NCBI GenBank assembly: GCA_030770545.1
Contig: CM061105.1
Span: forward strand, 16,406,001-16,470,000
DNA: 64,000 nt
Direction of reading: 5' to 3'
Source of the DNA: Macropodus opercularis
Lineage: Eukaryota; Chordata; Actinopteri; Anabantiformes; Osphronemidae
Made by a program: the position numbers and the translations under genes. The notes under the pieces were generated by a model that was not told the origin of the DNA, did not search any database, and saw nothing but the letters and a program-made list of their open reading frames with translations. Below are positions 38,101 to 50,480 of the stretch, one piece after another. The first letter of the stretch is position 1. Each line of letters starts with the position of its first letter.

Positions 38101-39399
38101 TCACATGGCAAACCAGGAAACGTGACCCTGCATTCAGGCAGTAAACAGCTCTGCGACTGCTCTATCTCTCTGTTCCCATACCGCGGTAGATGTTTAATCA
38201 GCGAAGGGTCCCAGAAAGGCTGAGGCTTTAGATAAGGCAGAACTCGCGAGTTAAAGTTGTAACATTTTAGGAGTTGTGATGTTATGTGACGAATAAAATA
38301 ATAGTTTAACAGGGAAACACTTATAATAACAATTAGGAAACGTGTTTCAGTAATGCAGGTCGTCGTTGTCCTGCTAGCTGCCGTCCAGTGGGAGATGTTA
38401 GAGTTTAGCTCCCTGAACGGCTCAGTCAGTTTTGGTGATAGTGTGACGCACTGGAACTCAGCTACACGTCGGTGTTTTAAATCCTCATAGTGTTGATATG
38501 TTTATGTCGCCGTCCTGCTGTTGTTGCAGCGACATTTAGTGAAGCCGCTGAGGACCTTCGTGCGCTGCAGGAGGTCTTCATCGACTTGTCACGTGGCTGC
38601 ATGTAAATAAAGCCGAGCACAGTTTCAGAAAGTGGACAACTCCATGCATCGCTGCCTCATCGCACCGACAGGAGCTGCTCTCGAGAGCAATCAGTGCTGA
38701 CTAAACTGTCATATTGATGGATCTATCAGCCACTGGCTCAGATCCCAGAAGCCCCTGGCTTTGTGGTTGAACCATATTGTCAGCTAAGTTTGAGATCCAG
38801 CACCAGGAATGCTAATCCTTCTATTGTACTCAGCCACCTACTGACAACTTTAATTACTGCCACAAGAGTCTAAGGAAAAGCTTCTGGAGATTTTTCAGAC
38901 CGGGATTAGCCAGATTATCTGAATCTTATGTCAAAGTCTAGTTAGGAATGTGTTATTAAGCAGCGTCCACGCATGTGTTGCTACTCACCACATTGCCTTC
39001 CTGGATGGCTAATGTTAGTCATCAGGACGTCTGCATAGCCCACCAGACCACAGGCTCCCACAGGGGACCTGAGCATAAGTATGGTGCCACACTTGCAGGA
39101 GAGTAAGTGGCTCTTCTCACTAGCGCTTCCACATTTGCCACTTTACCAGAAACCATGACCATTAGAGCAAAGCTGTCAACCAGTGAACCATGTCCTTTGG
39201 AACAATGCTGTCTTGTCTCATATAACTAGTTCTACTCCCTGTCAACAGGTGCATCTTGGCCCTAATTCTGCAATTGTAACCTGCCAGAGCTTTGTATAGT
39301 CTCCCTCCAGGAAGCACTTCTCTATCTAATGTCCCCAGACGCGACGGTTTCTCCTGTTTCATCTTGTTTGGGATGTGGAAGCCACACATAAATTCTCTG
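35181..39399. other. Intergenic or intronic DNA, no recognised gene
   Basis: No known protein was found. The longest frame, 37671-38144 (+, 157 codons), has an acidic start and a hydrophobic middle but no domain I recognise and no bordering splice sites that convince. Confidence 0.45.
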
Positions 39400-39755
39400 C
39401 CTTCCTTTTTTGTTACGTTTATTTAGACACTTTCCTTCACCATCAGCAGCAGGCAGCTCGGCCCAGCAGCCCAGGAGCTTCCAGGGCCAGATAACAAATC
39501 TCTCTGGCTGTTTGATCTTCAGGTCCAGACAGTTTCCTGTCCTGAGAAGGCAAACACAGGAAGCGGCTGTTACACTGCAGTAACAATGCAGGCAGAGTAA
39601 ATCAGCATTTAGTGGCAACCGCTTCTCAAAGACTCGTGGGAAAGTTTCATATCCATGCTCGTAAATAATGGCCCTGACCAGCGGCATAATAATTATAATG
39701 ACGATTGCATTAAATGTGTGTGATCTGCAGCAGACATGTAATGGAAGAATGTGCA
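39400..39755. promoter_or_regulatory. Candidate conserved non-coding element
   Basis: The block includes GTTACGTTTATTTAGACAC, GCCAGATAACAAATC, GTAAATAATGGCC and GCATAATAATTATAATGACG. An open frame crosses it on the - strand (39322-39756, 144 codons) but resembles no protein. Confidence 0.3.
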
Positions 39756-42219
39756 ACTTAAGCTAAGTGGTATCATGGTCTGCTGCCCTGCTACGCTCTG
39801 CCCTGCTCCAACAGCCCTTCAGGTTCCAGTCATTATCAAGTCACAATCAATATGAGGCAGTGAAGTTACTAATCATTACATTTCTCTCACTGGCTACCAG
39901 AGATGCTTAAAAACTTTCAGAAGTAAACTCTGCTGCCAGGCTGCTCTGTGAGCTGACTGTAAATGAGCCTTCAAGAGCACCTCTCCACATTAAGCTTTAG
40001 GATGAAATAGTGCTGCCCCAAACTGAAGCTGCTTTTATAGACTTGACTAAAGTCCAACCAGGGCCTTAAACCCCAGTAGTTTGGGACACGTCCACCAAAC
40101 ATGTTGCATGTGCCTCCTGCACGTGTAGACACATATTGCTTCTGCAATAATCCCATACAGGTGCTTGAAGGAGCTCTTAAATGAAGTAGAATTAGCCGTA
40201 GTAGAAGAGCCTCCTGAACGGCACAGCTGGTGTGATGTGTACAGTAAATCACAGTATATTGGTTGAACATCTGTTTCTTTCCCTTGACAGTAGTTGTGAA
40301 TGTTGAACTGACAGCTAGTGTGTGTGCCCACATAGCAGACAACTGGTTTCCTCCTCACAAAGGAGATGAACCTGTTGAAAGCAGTTTTAAGACAACTCTC
40401 AAAACGTAGAATATAGCATCTTAGCTTCACAATGAACCAAAAGCAGCTGCAGCGACGTAAAGAGTGGGACCTGTGTTGCAGTTGGACTCTTGAACCTAAC
40501 GGTCACACACGATCGGAGCACAAATATTAAATAGTGTACATGTACACTCCTGCCTGTTGTTTGATTCTTCGCATGACTCTGTGTAAACAGTATTGGAATT
40601 AATGAACATGGTAAACAACGACCAGGAAGACACTCAAACAATCCTTTATGATAATGTTGATGATGATTTCATGGGTCCCTTTGTCATTTTTCAGATTAGA
40701 CACAGTAACACAACAACCTCATGTAGGTTGTGTACAGCGTGTTGCTTATCAGTAGTTATCCAGCTTTATAAACGAAGCCCTGAACATGAAATAGCTTCAT
40801 TTCTAAATTGATTTGCTCTGTTCGTGAGGTTGGTTTTAGTCGATCGTTCATGTGTGTGTTTGTGTGTACACAGTTCTGTGTCTATTGATTTGTGGGCAAG
40901 TAAAGTCAAATGAGAATAAACAAAACGCATTAATTGTGTTGTATAAATACAGTGAGGGCACACTGGCGTCTTAATTACTTGTTTCAATGCAGTCGCCCAG
41001 GAGGCAGCTCAGCCTGTGGGTGTCAGGCTGCTTCCATTCAGATGACCTCCGCTGTCCACATGACCTTCATACATTCTTACAAACACCCGGCTGTCCTGAG
41101 TCAACACATTATGAAAACAGACTCTTGATATCGGGTCACGCGTGGTTCATGTTTGAGGAACGACTCACTGCACGTCTTATGGAGTGTGTTCAGTACAGAG
41201 GGCGTTTGGATTGTGTTAAGTTGTTAGATGTTTAGTTTCACATGTCAGAATAAAGCCGGGTTTTGTTTCAACCAGCCTTTGAATTATATGTGTGAATAAG
41301 CATCAATATTTAATTAAACGTCTTCTGTTCAGCATCACACATGAATTAACTTGTGTATTTTCTCGGCACAAGACTTTTGATACAAGCAGCTGGACAAAGA
41401 ATCAGTGGAAGGATTTCAGTTTGTACACGAACCATGTTAAATCTATGATGACGATCAGGTTCTTCAACACAAAGCGGTGCATTCAACACACTCCACGCGG
41501 TTACAAATCAGCTATCGGCACCTCGTCTGCTTTCCTTGTGACTCAAACGTCGAAATGGCAAAAAGACATCTTGTTTGTGAAAACCCCATCGTGACACACT
41601 GCGCTGCCCAACTCCCTTGGCTGCGTGAGCGGAGGCTGACAGGCGGCTAATGACTCCTGACGAGAGTTCCCTACAAACTGCCTCATGAATTAGTCATCAC
41701 CTTCTCTTGACCTGTGCATTGATACAATCTCTGCCAGCCTCAGCAGCCTCCTGAGGACCAGGGAGGTTATGTAAGTTAAGAGATAACAGACTAAATGGAA
41801 AGGATGCAGAATGAGCTGGCTTCTCGCAGTCAAGAGCTGCAGGACTGTGATTGATGGTGGCACTCTGTTGTTAGCGCGCAGGTCAAGTTGCTCTATAAAT
41901 AAATCTGATGCTCTGGAATTAAGCTGGCTTCTACTACTTTATATAGTGTGTGTGATGTGTAATGTTTCATGGTATTTGTACAGTAACTGAGTGAGAACAG
42001 TTATACTCCAGCTGATAACTGGATCCTATCATTTGAGAATGATTCATAAACTGCATCCCAATAGGTAAATCATTATCTGAACCTGCTTAATAAAACATTT
42101 ACAAAGTTTTTCCATTTGCTTTAATTTAATGGCATCAATCTTAGAACTTATAGCACATTAGTCTTTTTAGTGTCTCGTGTGTGAGCAGACTTACTTCATC
42201 ACATTCTTCATAAAAATGA
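39756..42219. other. Intergenic or intronic DNA, no recognised gene
   Basis: AT-leaning sequence. A short regulatory-looking piece lies at about 39825-39905 (AATCAATATGAGGC, ACTAATCATTACATTT). Chance frames at 39971-40641 and 40934-41594 have no recognisable domains. Confidence 0.45.
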
Positions 42220-42620
42220 GAAGTCTTCAATGTCTTTAAACTCAACGACTACAACAATATGCCACGCTAATGGAAAACGCTCACTAATTCATTACCCGCT
42301 TGTGTTTTATGATGCCTGCAATAATGACTGCACATTACGTTACCAAAGGCCCCTAATGAACAGCATCAAATGTAAAGGGGTCCACAGAGCACAACATGAA
42401 GTGTAATTACTATGTCCTATAATGAAAAATTCTGCCAATGAAACCAAAATGGCAGCTGGTTCATGTTTTTACCACAGCGAGCGCAAGATAATTTCAGATC
42501 GATGGAGCCATTTCCCCAGCGATTTAAAATGGTAAACAGATATTGTTTCGTTCGGCTTTAACACAGCGGTGACACGCGTACGTGTTTCTGGAAATACGAG
42601 GAGGTAGCACTGGCAAAAAC
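42220..42620. promoter_or_regulatory. Candidate conserved non-coding element
   Basis: A long block dense in homeodomain-like cores: CACTAATTCATTACCC, TGCAATAATGACTGC, CCCCTAATGAACAG, AGTGTAATTACTATG. It is one of the most enhancer-like parts of the window by composition. Confidence 0.38.
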
Positions 42621-44017
42621 TCCCCATCGGCTGTTCCTCCTGATGCACCTCACGTTTCATCCGCCTCAGTCACATTACACTAAAACTAAAGAGCACAAAC
42701 AGCCACAAAGACTTGTGAAAGTGCATTTGAAAACACTGCTTCCACTTTCATCCTGTTTTTGCTGGGATGGATTTTTGCGTGTTGTAGGGAACACACTTCA
42801 ACTGACATTGTCTCCCATCAACCCTTGCTGCATCTTTTTTGTTTTGAAAATGGTGGCTTGGCCATGTCATGACTTTAACTCAGTTGAACTCATTTCTCAG
42901 CTGCGAAGTGGGTCGAATGGTGACACACTTTTATCGCAGATGATGAGATGCCCAACTGAGCATTCACGCAATCACTGCATCCTCGCTCCCAGGAAGGGTC
43001 ATATGGGACATAGGACCGCCGAGGCTCGAGAAGGCATGGTGGCCCGCTGTGACTGTGAAGTCGCACAAGAGTCACAATCTGTGCCGCTTCTGCTTCGCAA
43101 GGCGTCGGTAGGCTTGGACAGATGGGAGCGAGAGCGGAGTCATCTGGTCACGTCGTGGCAAGTAGGACGTCAGGGCAACCTTTGTGTAATTAGATGGTTT
43201 GTGCTGGTTCGCTGCTGAGCTGATACTGAAAGCTGCCATTAGACATGAATGTGGGAGGGTGATTTAATAATTACCTTCATGTTTCACCTTTATTTCCTTC
43301 TGCTGCTTTTATAGCTGAAATAAACATTTAACCTATGTAAACGCATCTGTTTTCGTACCTGCTGGACTTGCAGGATTAGTCTGCGATAGTATTTAACGTG
43401 CCGATGCTGCTTGCCAGGCTTTGATTTTAGAGTCTTTCCATTCAATACACATATAAAAATCCATAAGGTTCTCACTGCACAGCATCATATATTGACACTA
43501 CCTACTTGCCGTCTTAATGCCAAAGCTGAACCCTCAGCATCGCTGACTGCCTGTCGGACGTCTTGTCAGAATAATTGGTTACAGGGTGGAAACATCAGGT
43601 TTGATGAGGTTTAAGATGCCAAGTGGGAAGAGTAACTATTATGTGCTATGGGATGAGACCGGACTTGAAACCATTTATTTCACTTACAATTTCACTTGTC
43701 TTTTTGAGAGACCCTTTGTCTGCTCCTCCATTTCCTTCTGTGCCATTTTCTGATTTGGGACACAGAAGGTCATAAAGGGCACAGAGCAAGCCCCAGCTGA
43801 TGTGATTAAACCAGATGGATTGGATGATTGAGGAAAGGGGAAGGGGGGAGTTAAATATGGAAGAAGGACCAGACAAAGGGAGAGACGACCGGGTGAAGGG
43901 GGTGGTTGAGGTTATCACGCTGCATTATGCATTGGTGGGTCACCATCCCGGCTGGCTTGTCTTGTGGGTTGGTGTCAAGGGTGCCACTCCTGCTTCACAC
44001 TCTGTGGTGATGGGCCT
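42621..44017. other. Intergenic or intronic DNA, no recognised gene
   Basis: The segment carries a 191-codon open frame (42643-43218, +). It is of mixed composition, lacks recognisable domains and is not flanked by a promoter or a clear splice site pair. I treat it as chance. Confidence 0.4.
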
Positions 44018-44031
44018 GTTGCCATGGCAGC
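44018..44031. promoter_or_regulatory. RFX X-box-like site
   Basis: GTTGCC-AT-GGCAGC differs by one base from the palindromic X-box. Confidence 0.35.
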
Positions 44032-44546
44032 AGCAGAGCAGCTCATTAGCAAATATTACCCGTGGCCCAGAGAGACACAGAGAGAGAGCAGGGTGCAGAT
44101 TTGATGGACAACATACATCAAATAACAGGTTTACTTCTAATAAGACGAAGGAGGCGCCATGAACAACTCGGAATGAGAGACGATCTCGTGCCTGTGCATA
44201 AGAAGTCATTTGAATTCATTTTGGAAGGTTCTTCTCGTTGATAACCAGCCACTTTACATTTATGAGGCCTCTTGTACGACTAGACCAGACTGCTTGAGAA
44301 TATATTATCTATCCAGACTTTGATTTTGGAACAAAACTGCTTCAAATTACACTGCTAGTAATATTGGGTGAATATACAGTATATGAAGTTGTATAGAAAG
44401 AGGTGAAAACATTAACCGTGTCATGAATGTTTCCACTGGCAACTCTTGGAGCCTTAGACACAAGAAGGTTGTCTTTAAATGTTGCTCCTTTTATTGCAGG
44501 AAATGTATGAATAAGAAGAAAAATAAGCCACGGCCTTAACCGGTTT
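44032..44546. other. Intergenic or intronic DNA, no recognised gene
   Basis: AT-rich sequence between the X-box-like site and the possible transposase scrap. No gene was seen. Confidence 0.4.
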
Positions 44547-44576
44547 GGTGGTGGGTCAGTCATGTTCTGGGGACCC
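44547..44576 (+). mobile_element. Possible Tc1-like transposase scrap
   Basis: One frame reads GGGSVMFWGP, which matches the conserved GGGS-(I/V)M-x-WG motif of Tc1/mariner transposases. Upstream and downstream sequence gives no further transposase similarity that I can see. It is either a very short relic or a coincidence. Confidence 0.3.
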
Positions 44577-47500
44577 ACACTCTCCGCTGCTTGTCATTTC
44601 TTATTCACTAAGTTTGTTGTTGCTGCACTTTGATTTTATTTTCCCCCTCAGACAAGTGTAAGCTTTGTTAATGTGCAAATCCAAAGTGTGCATAGAAACG
44701 GAATGTTGAAGGCCACATTATCAGCAGAGACACGAGGATAATCACACAAATGTAGACAACAGCACGTGTTCAGTCTCTCCTTAAAAGCTTTAATGGTGGC
44801 ACACATGAAAATAATGAGGGTCGTCGTCTACACAATAAAAGCACCAAGCTTGAGACTTCAGAATGAAAATTACTGGAGACAAACAGGCTTTAGCTGCAGA
44901 GGCAATACATGTACTAATACTAACACTATAATAAAAACAAAGTAGAATGTAATGATCAGTGTTGTTATTATATCGTCGGGGGACAAGAGTGAAAGCTTTT
45001 TACTGTCTTTGATCAAAATAAATTTAGCAGGAAACCATTTTTATTTTATGCTGCTCTTAAGCAGATGCTGGTGTCCAGAGACTAAAGTCAACGGTGCAGA
45101 GCTGTAACCTTCAGACTCAAAAGCCTAAATTGCACCTTTCTTTTTCAAGCTGACATGACTGACTGCTCGCACAGGCGTCCAGCGGTGCATCATGGGAAAT
45201 AACGGTGGCTCTTCATTAACAGGTGGACACGGCTGAGCAAACATCAAACCATAACGCGACAGAGCCAGAACATTCTCAGCCTCAGCAATCACACTCCAGC
45301 ATGCACAGCTTGAAAAGCTCACCCTGGGTGTGTGATGGGAACTCCCCTCTAATGGGAACCGGTGTAATGGAGGAGGAGCGGGTGAGCTAATGAAGGCTAG
45401 CGGGGTGACATTTCCAGAGTGACGTCTGTGGTAGCATGACATTTACAGAGAAGAGTCCCAGTGTGTCTTATATAGGAGCAGCACAGTACACCGTGTATGC
45501 TATATCATAGCAGTTGGTGTCCTCTGCTTCACTGGCCTTTCAGAAATCGCTGATGTGTCTCTTCTGGATTTCACTGGGGTGAAATCACTGCTCGTTTCAA
45601 TCTACGTGGTGGACAAATAAACATTTAATTAATGGCGAACCCCAAAACTGGAGGTTGGGTTTATGTTAGCGCAGTCAGCTGATGTTAGTGTTGGAAGAAG
45701 TATGGTCTGAGTTCAACCAGCGGGGATCTAATGGGAGCGTCTGCCGTCGCTGAATCTGGAGATTGTGCGACCTGTCATTTTGTCTGTCATGATTCTGGGA
45801 CATTAACGTCTTGCTGACAGCATAAATGCAGGTGAAGCTAAAATTGCATTTCACTTCCTCTTCCTCACAGCTTTTCAGGCAATGACTGATCATGATGCAC
45901 ATCTAATGCAAATGAAAAAGCAAACGGGCACTGTCGCATGTTTTATCTCGAAATGTTCCTCTTTGAAGACATAATAGCCACATTGTACAAGTGCATGATT
46001 ATAATTGGACGTTACCATCAACTGGCAGCCAGACAGCCAAACGAGCCAGTGATTGTGAAGCATGAATATGAGCTGCTGCATTTCACACGTTTTCAGATAT
46101 TTTAAAAGTAAGTTTGACACTTGTTTTTTCTGCATTTGTTATCATTTACCTTTATGAGCAGGGTTTGACTGAGAGGCCGCAGGGATGGGACTGTGTGGTA
46201 GACGTTGTCCCTTCAGGCCACCACTGCTGTTGTGTGTTTAAAAAGCCTGGACAGCAAAGGCAGAAGCTTTTAAACAAATATATGGAAAGATATGGAAAAT
46301 AAACAACCAATGCAATAACGTATCACCGTGCACAGTAACGTACAGCGATACGCCTCAGTCCTGTAGCAGCTTTATGAGACCCTGGTCATGGTCTGATCTC
46401 TCAGCTCAGGTTTACTCAGTTTACGCTGGTGGAAGTCAAGTCATACACGAAGCAGCATTTAGCTGTTTAGTCTTACATGTCACTGTGGCTATCGTCGTTT
46501 ATCACCGTCCTCTCGTCTTCCAGACGGAGATCTATCGCTTGGTGTTATCTGAGAGGCTTTGTTTCTTATTTCCACTTTTTGTTTGCTCTTAATCATACTG
46601 GCAGCAGGTGTGGGTGAGTTGGGGCAGGTCTGCTTCAGTCAATGCAAACTTGTCTGTCTGGCACGGAGCCCTCTGACCATATTAGAGCAATGAATGTTAT
46701 ATGTTTGAGTCAAATGGCGTTCGTGGATTTCAGTTTGATTAATTGTGTGAGCATAACTAGAAAACCAAACTACATACGTTTATTTCCAAGATGGAGAAGA
46801 TGGAGGCAGGTTTGGAATTCACCAAATGGCAAATGCAAACAAATCCCAAAACACCAGACCTAGAATTAGTTGAGTAAAGGAATAGTTTGTCGTCGGTAAC
46901 GGCTTCATGTGACTCACAAAGTCCATCTCATCTGCAGCCTTATTGGGTTCGTATTCATATTTAGTGTGATCAGTGTGTTCAGGCCCAGAACATGTGAATG
47001 TTACATTTCCCAACAGTCACTGAAACCATGACCTTATAGGAGAAACGCACACAACCACACCTTTCACATATAAAAGGTCAAACACCTTCATCGTCTCCTT
47101 TGTGGGTGTCCTTTACGTTGAAACCTTTTCCTGCCAGAAGTTGCCATTTCTTCTACATCAAAGCTGAATATATTCGGAGTGATCTAACTTTTAAAAGTCA
47201 TAACTGAGTCATAGGTCACGCCAAGAGCCCCACGTTCTGTAAAACTTAAAACAGGGGCATTACGGGACTAAAAAGCTCTGCTCTGACTTGACATTTGGCT
47301 CAAATGCATCATCAAATGTTGCTAAATTGCAAGAAATGTTTCAGAGGAGCACAAGACATTTTTTCTCACAGAGGACAGACCCACTGGGAGGGAATCAGGT
47401 CACCGGAGAGACACAGATCAAGGCAGGGAACGCGTCCGTGCCACACGGGGGACTTAATCAGGACAGCTTTTTGGGACTGGGATGCTCTGGAGAACAGAGG

Positions 47501-50169
47501 ATGGAGTGATGGAGCCTTTGATGGCCATGCCAGTGGAATAATAATGTATTTTCCTTGGCGATATATGAGCCTATAAGCTTGTAATGACGCTGTACTGATA
47601 CTAGGATACGTGACAGATGTTTTCTAAATTCTTTATTTGCTTTGGTTTGGTGCGGGCCAAGAACAGAGAGACTGGCTGGAGTCGGGTTTCTCTCAGGGTG
47701 CCGGCTGTGATCCTTTAATCTTGGACAGACAAGTTGAGTCTTGTTCGTGAAACTGAATATACTGTAGCTGCAATGTAAATATCGTTGTAACACACGCTGA
47801 TGCATTTTTACAACAGTAGCTCAAGTTAAAAAGGCCTAACGGTCATAATTTCGTTACTTACTTTTGGTCTCTATTGAAACACTTTTAGTCAAATTACAGT
47901 TCACTGCTTATTTCTCCTATAGCACCGTTTATGCTGAGTTTGTGTCCGAGAAGTTTCATTTCTCCTCTTTCCTTATGGTTACACAACAGTTTGGATATAA
48001 CAGAAAACAAATAGCTTAAAATGGCAATAAAAAGATGATTAGATTTAACTTTACTTATCGGGTGTTGGTGGTGATTCTTGGGGAGATGGATGCGTTAACG
48101 CCGTTCCAACATCTGGCTCGAGTGCTTTAATGAATCCTCTGTGAGCAATCATAGTTTGAGAAATCAATTTTAATCTGTCTCACTGTCTCATGATCAGCAT
48201 AACACAAAGGCGGCTGAATGTAAATGGCTTTGTACGTTATGGGGCTCACCACGTGTGGGAAACAAGAGGTAAAATAGCACAAGTGTCCACGTTTGGCTCC
48301 TCTCGTGCTTCGTTTAGGAGACGGCTTTAATTAACTATTCTGTGTGTGTGTGTGCATTCGCATCAGTGAAAGTGTCCACACCAGACTTTAATTTGGATGA
48401 CGAGGATCTGCAGGGTCTCAATTAGAGGCAAAAGCTTGTTTTTTCTCTCTCTCCGCTCCTCTTTGTTATTCAGTCTGAGGAAACAGGTGCATTTTAGCAT
48501 AAAATATTCCACAGTTAATTAAAGATATCACAGTTTGTCTAGTGTGTCTAATTCAATCATCAGCAGTTGTGCAGCTCTGATTTCACCGGTGTGTGTGTAG
48601 ACTCGGGCTCTAACTCCGTCCACGTCGTCTCGAGCGTTGTCAGGCGTACTCGTCAGACGTTTAGCGCCAGGCCCGTCATTGCTACCGCAGACAGTGACAC
48701 GACGCCGTCCCTCCCTGCCCCCGATTCAGATGGATGACACACATGCCATCTGCAGCTTTTCACTCAGTATCTGCACATCTCACTGTCTCGCAAGTCATTA
48801 AGCTCATGAATGGCTCTTATCGTTTATCTGTTGCCTCTGAACAATAGGCTTTTAACTGCATTAATACAGAATTCATGTTTAATCTACGCCATGAAAAACA
48901 CGTTCAGAGACTGGCATAAATACACGTCCTTGTTTTCATATTGCTTTCACTGGCACAAAGCCGGGCTCTTCTCTTTATTCAGCCACCCACGCCCTTCGTC
49001 TCCGTCTCTTACTTTCTCCTTCGTGGTGTCACTCTTTCGCTGCGTCTGTCTTTCGCTCTGAGAGTGAAACCATTTCAAGGTCCTTTGGTCTTAAAATACC
49101 GGTGCCTGTCATGTCAGGGGCACCGCGGTAGAGAGGAGGGGCTCCGGTTGCTGCAGACCACGAGAACAAGCGTGACACACACAGTTAAGTGGACACGCTC
49201 ATGGACAGATGGATGCGTCTGCAGAGGCGCAGGCGCGGATTCTGCCAAAATGCACAAACACGTTGTCAAGATGTATTTGCCCACAGTCTAGCAGTGACCT
49301 GTGTTTCACACAAAATCGGGATCAGGTAAACCTGCGTGTGGTGGTTGTGTTTTAGTGACTCGTTCAAGCTGTGGTTGTCTCGTAGAGAGTGTGCAGACGG
49401 TTTAGTCGGTTGTGTCTGTTTCAGGGGGATGTAACTGTGGCAGCTAAGCTACTTTAGCTTCCAGACTTCATCATGAAGCCAATGAGCAGGTGCTGGACTA
49501 ATACCGTTAGTTCTGTGCAGTTTAGCTTTGAATGAAGCTGTTTGATGGGCAGCCTGGACATATTTCCTGCTGAAGCGTCGGCACGTCTCACGCTTCTTTC
49601 AAAACATTTGCCAGGAAACGGGCTAATTTACGGCCCGTAGCAAAGGAAACAGTCCAGCAGGAGTGTATGCGGTGGATTTCAGCTCCTGGCACCACGTGGC
49701 TTATCCCCACAGTTCTTCAGCACGTGTTGCACACGTTGAGGAAGTTCACCCGTCTTTGCTTCTTCCAGTTTGCATCACATTTATTTTGTGGCATGAAGTG
49801 TCATCAAAGTGCAAAGAATATGCAAATGATATGATAATCATATTATAATAATTACTAATTTATTTTATTCATTTTGAATGAAAGAAATTCATTACATGGA
49901 AAATTATACTTGGCGCCCCAAGGTGTATTTTGTGCACATAATGCATTCTGTGCCATGAAATATACATTTTGTATTGGGGACATTTTGTGCATGAGATGCA
50001 GTGTGAGACATGTGGTGCTCCATATTAAAGCAGTGGGCTGATCTGAGCAGGGCACTGGAAGCAGGCGCCACGGATGAGGCGCCGAGACCAGATGACTGCT
50101 GGATTCGTTTACCTGTGTCCCTCGTCACCACGTGTTCACACGGAGCCGCATGGGTTTTCCTCCAACATG
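44577..50169. other. Intergenic or intronic DNA, no recognised gene
   Basis: AT-leaning sequence, including a patch rich in AATAAA/ATAATA words near 44880-45050. A long AT-rich stretch near 49810-49900 contains an exact octamer (49820-49827). No exon with protein similarity was found. Confidence 0.45.
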
Positions 50170-50480
50170 TTAAATGCTCTCATTTGTAAGCAATTTGTTT
50201 CTTCGATCGCTTCTTTCTTTAGCCCATTGTGTCCAATTAGACTTGGGCCTTTCCCAGACAATTCTCGCATCTGCACTGAAAACAACTAACCATCCATGTA
50301 TTATTGTGATCATACGATTTTCTGCATAAATTCATTAGTTGTTGTTTCCTCAGTACCACATGATCCACTTCCGTAATTGACCTTGTCGCACAAATGAGCC
50401 CTTTTCCTAGATTGCTGGGCATAAAATATCCCTCTGTCCCTTCAGCGTCTCAGTAAATGCTGCATTAGTCACAGCCCCAT
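50170..50480. promoter_or_regulatory. Candidate conserved non-coding element
   Basis: The block includes CCCATTGTGTCCAATTAG, GTATTATTGTGATCATACG, CATAAATTCATTAG and CCGTAATTGACC. SOX-type ATTGT and homeodomain motifs recur over 300 bases. Confidence 0.38.

Noticed and set aside
37671..38144. 157-codon open frame on the + strand
   Set aside because: It has an acidic start and a hydrophobic middle but no recognised family, promoter or splice signal.
39322..39756. 144-codon open frame on the - strand
   Set aside because: It overlaps a regulatory-looking AT-rich block and matches no protein I know.
42643..43218. 191-codon open frame on the + strand
   Set aside because: Mixed composition, no recognisable domain, no convincing exon borders. 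A frame of this length is plausible by chance in 64 kb.
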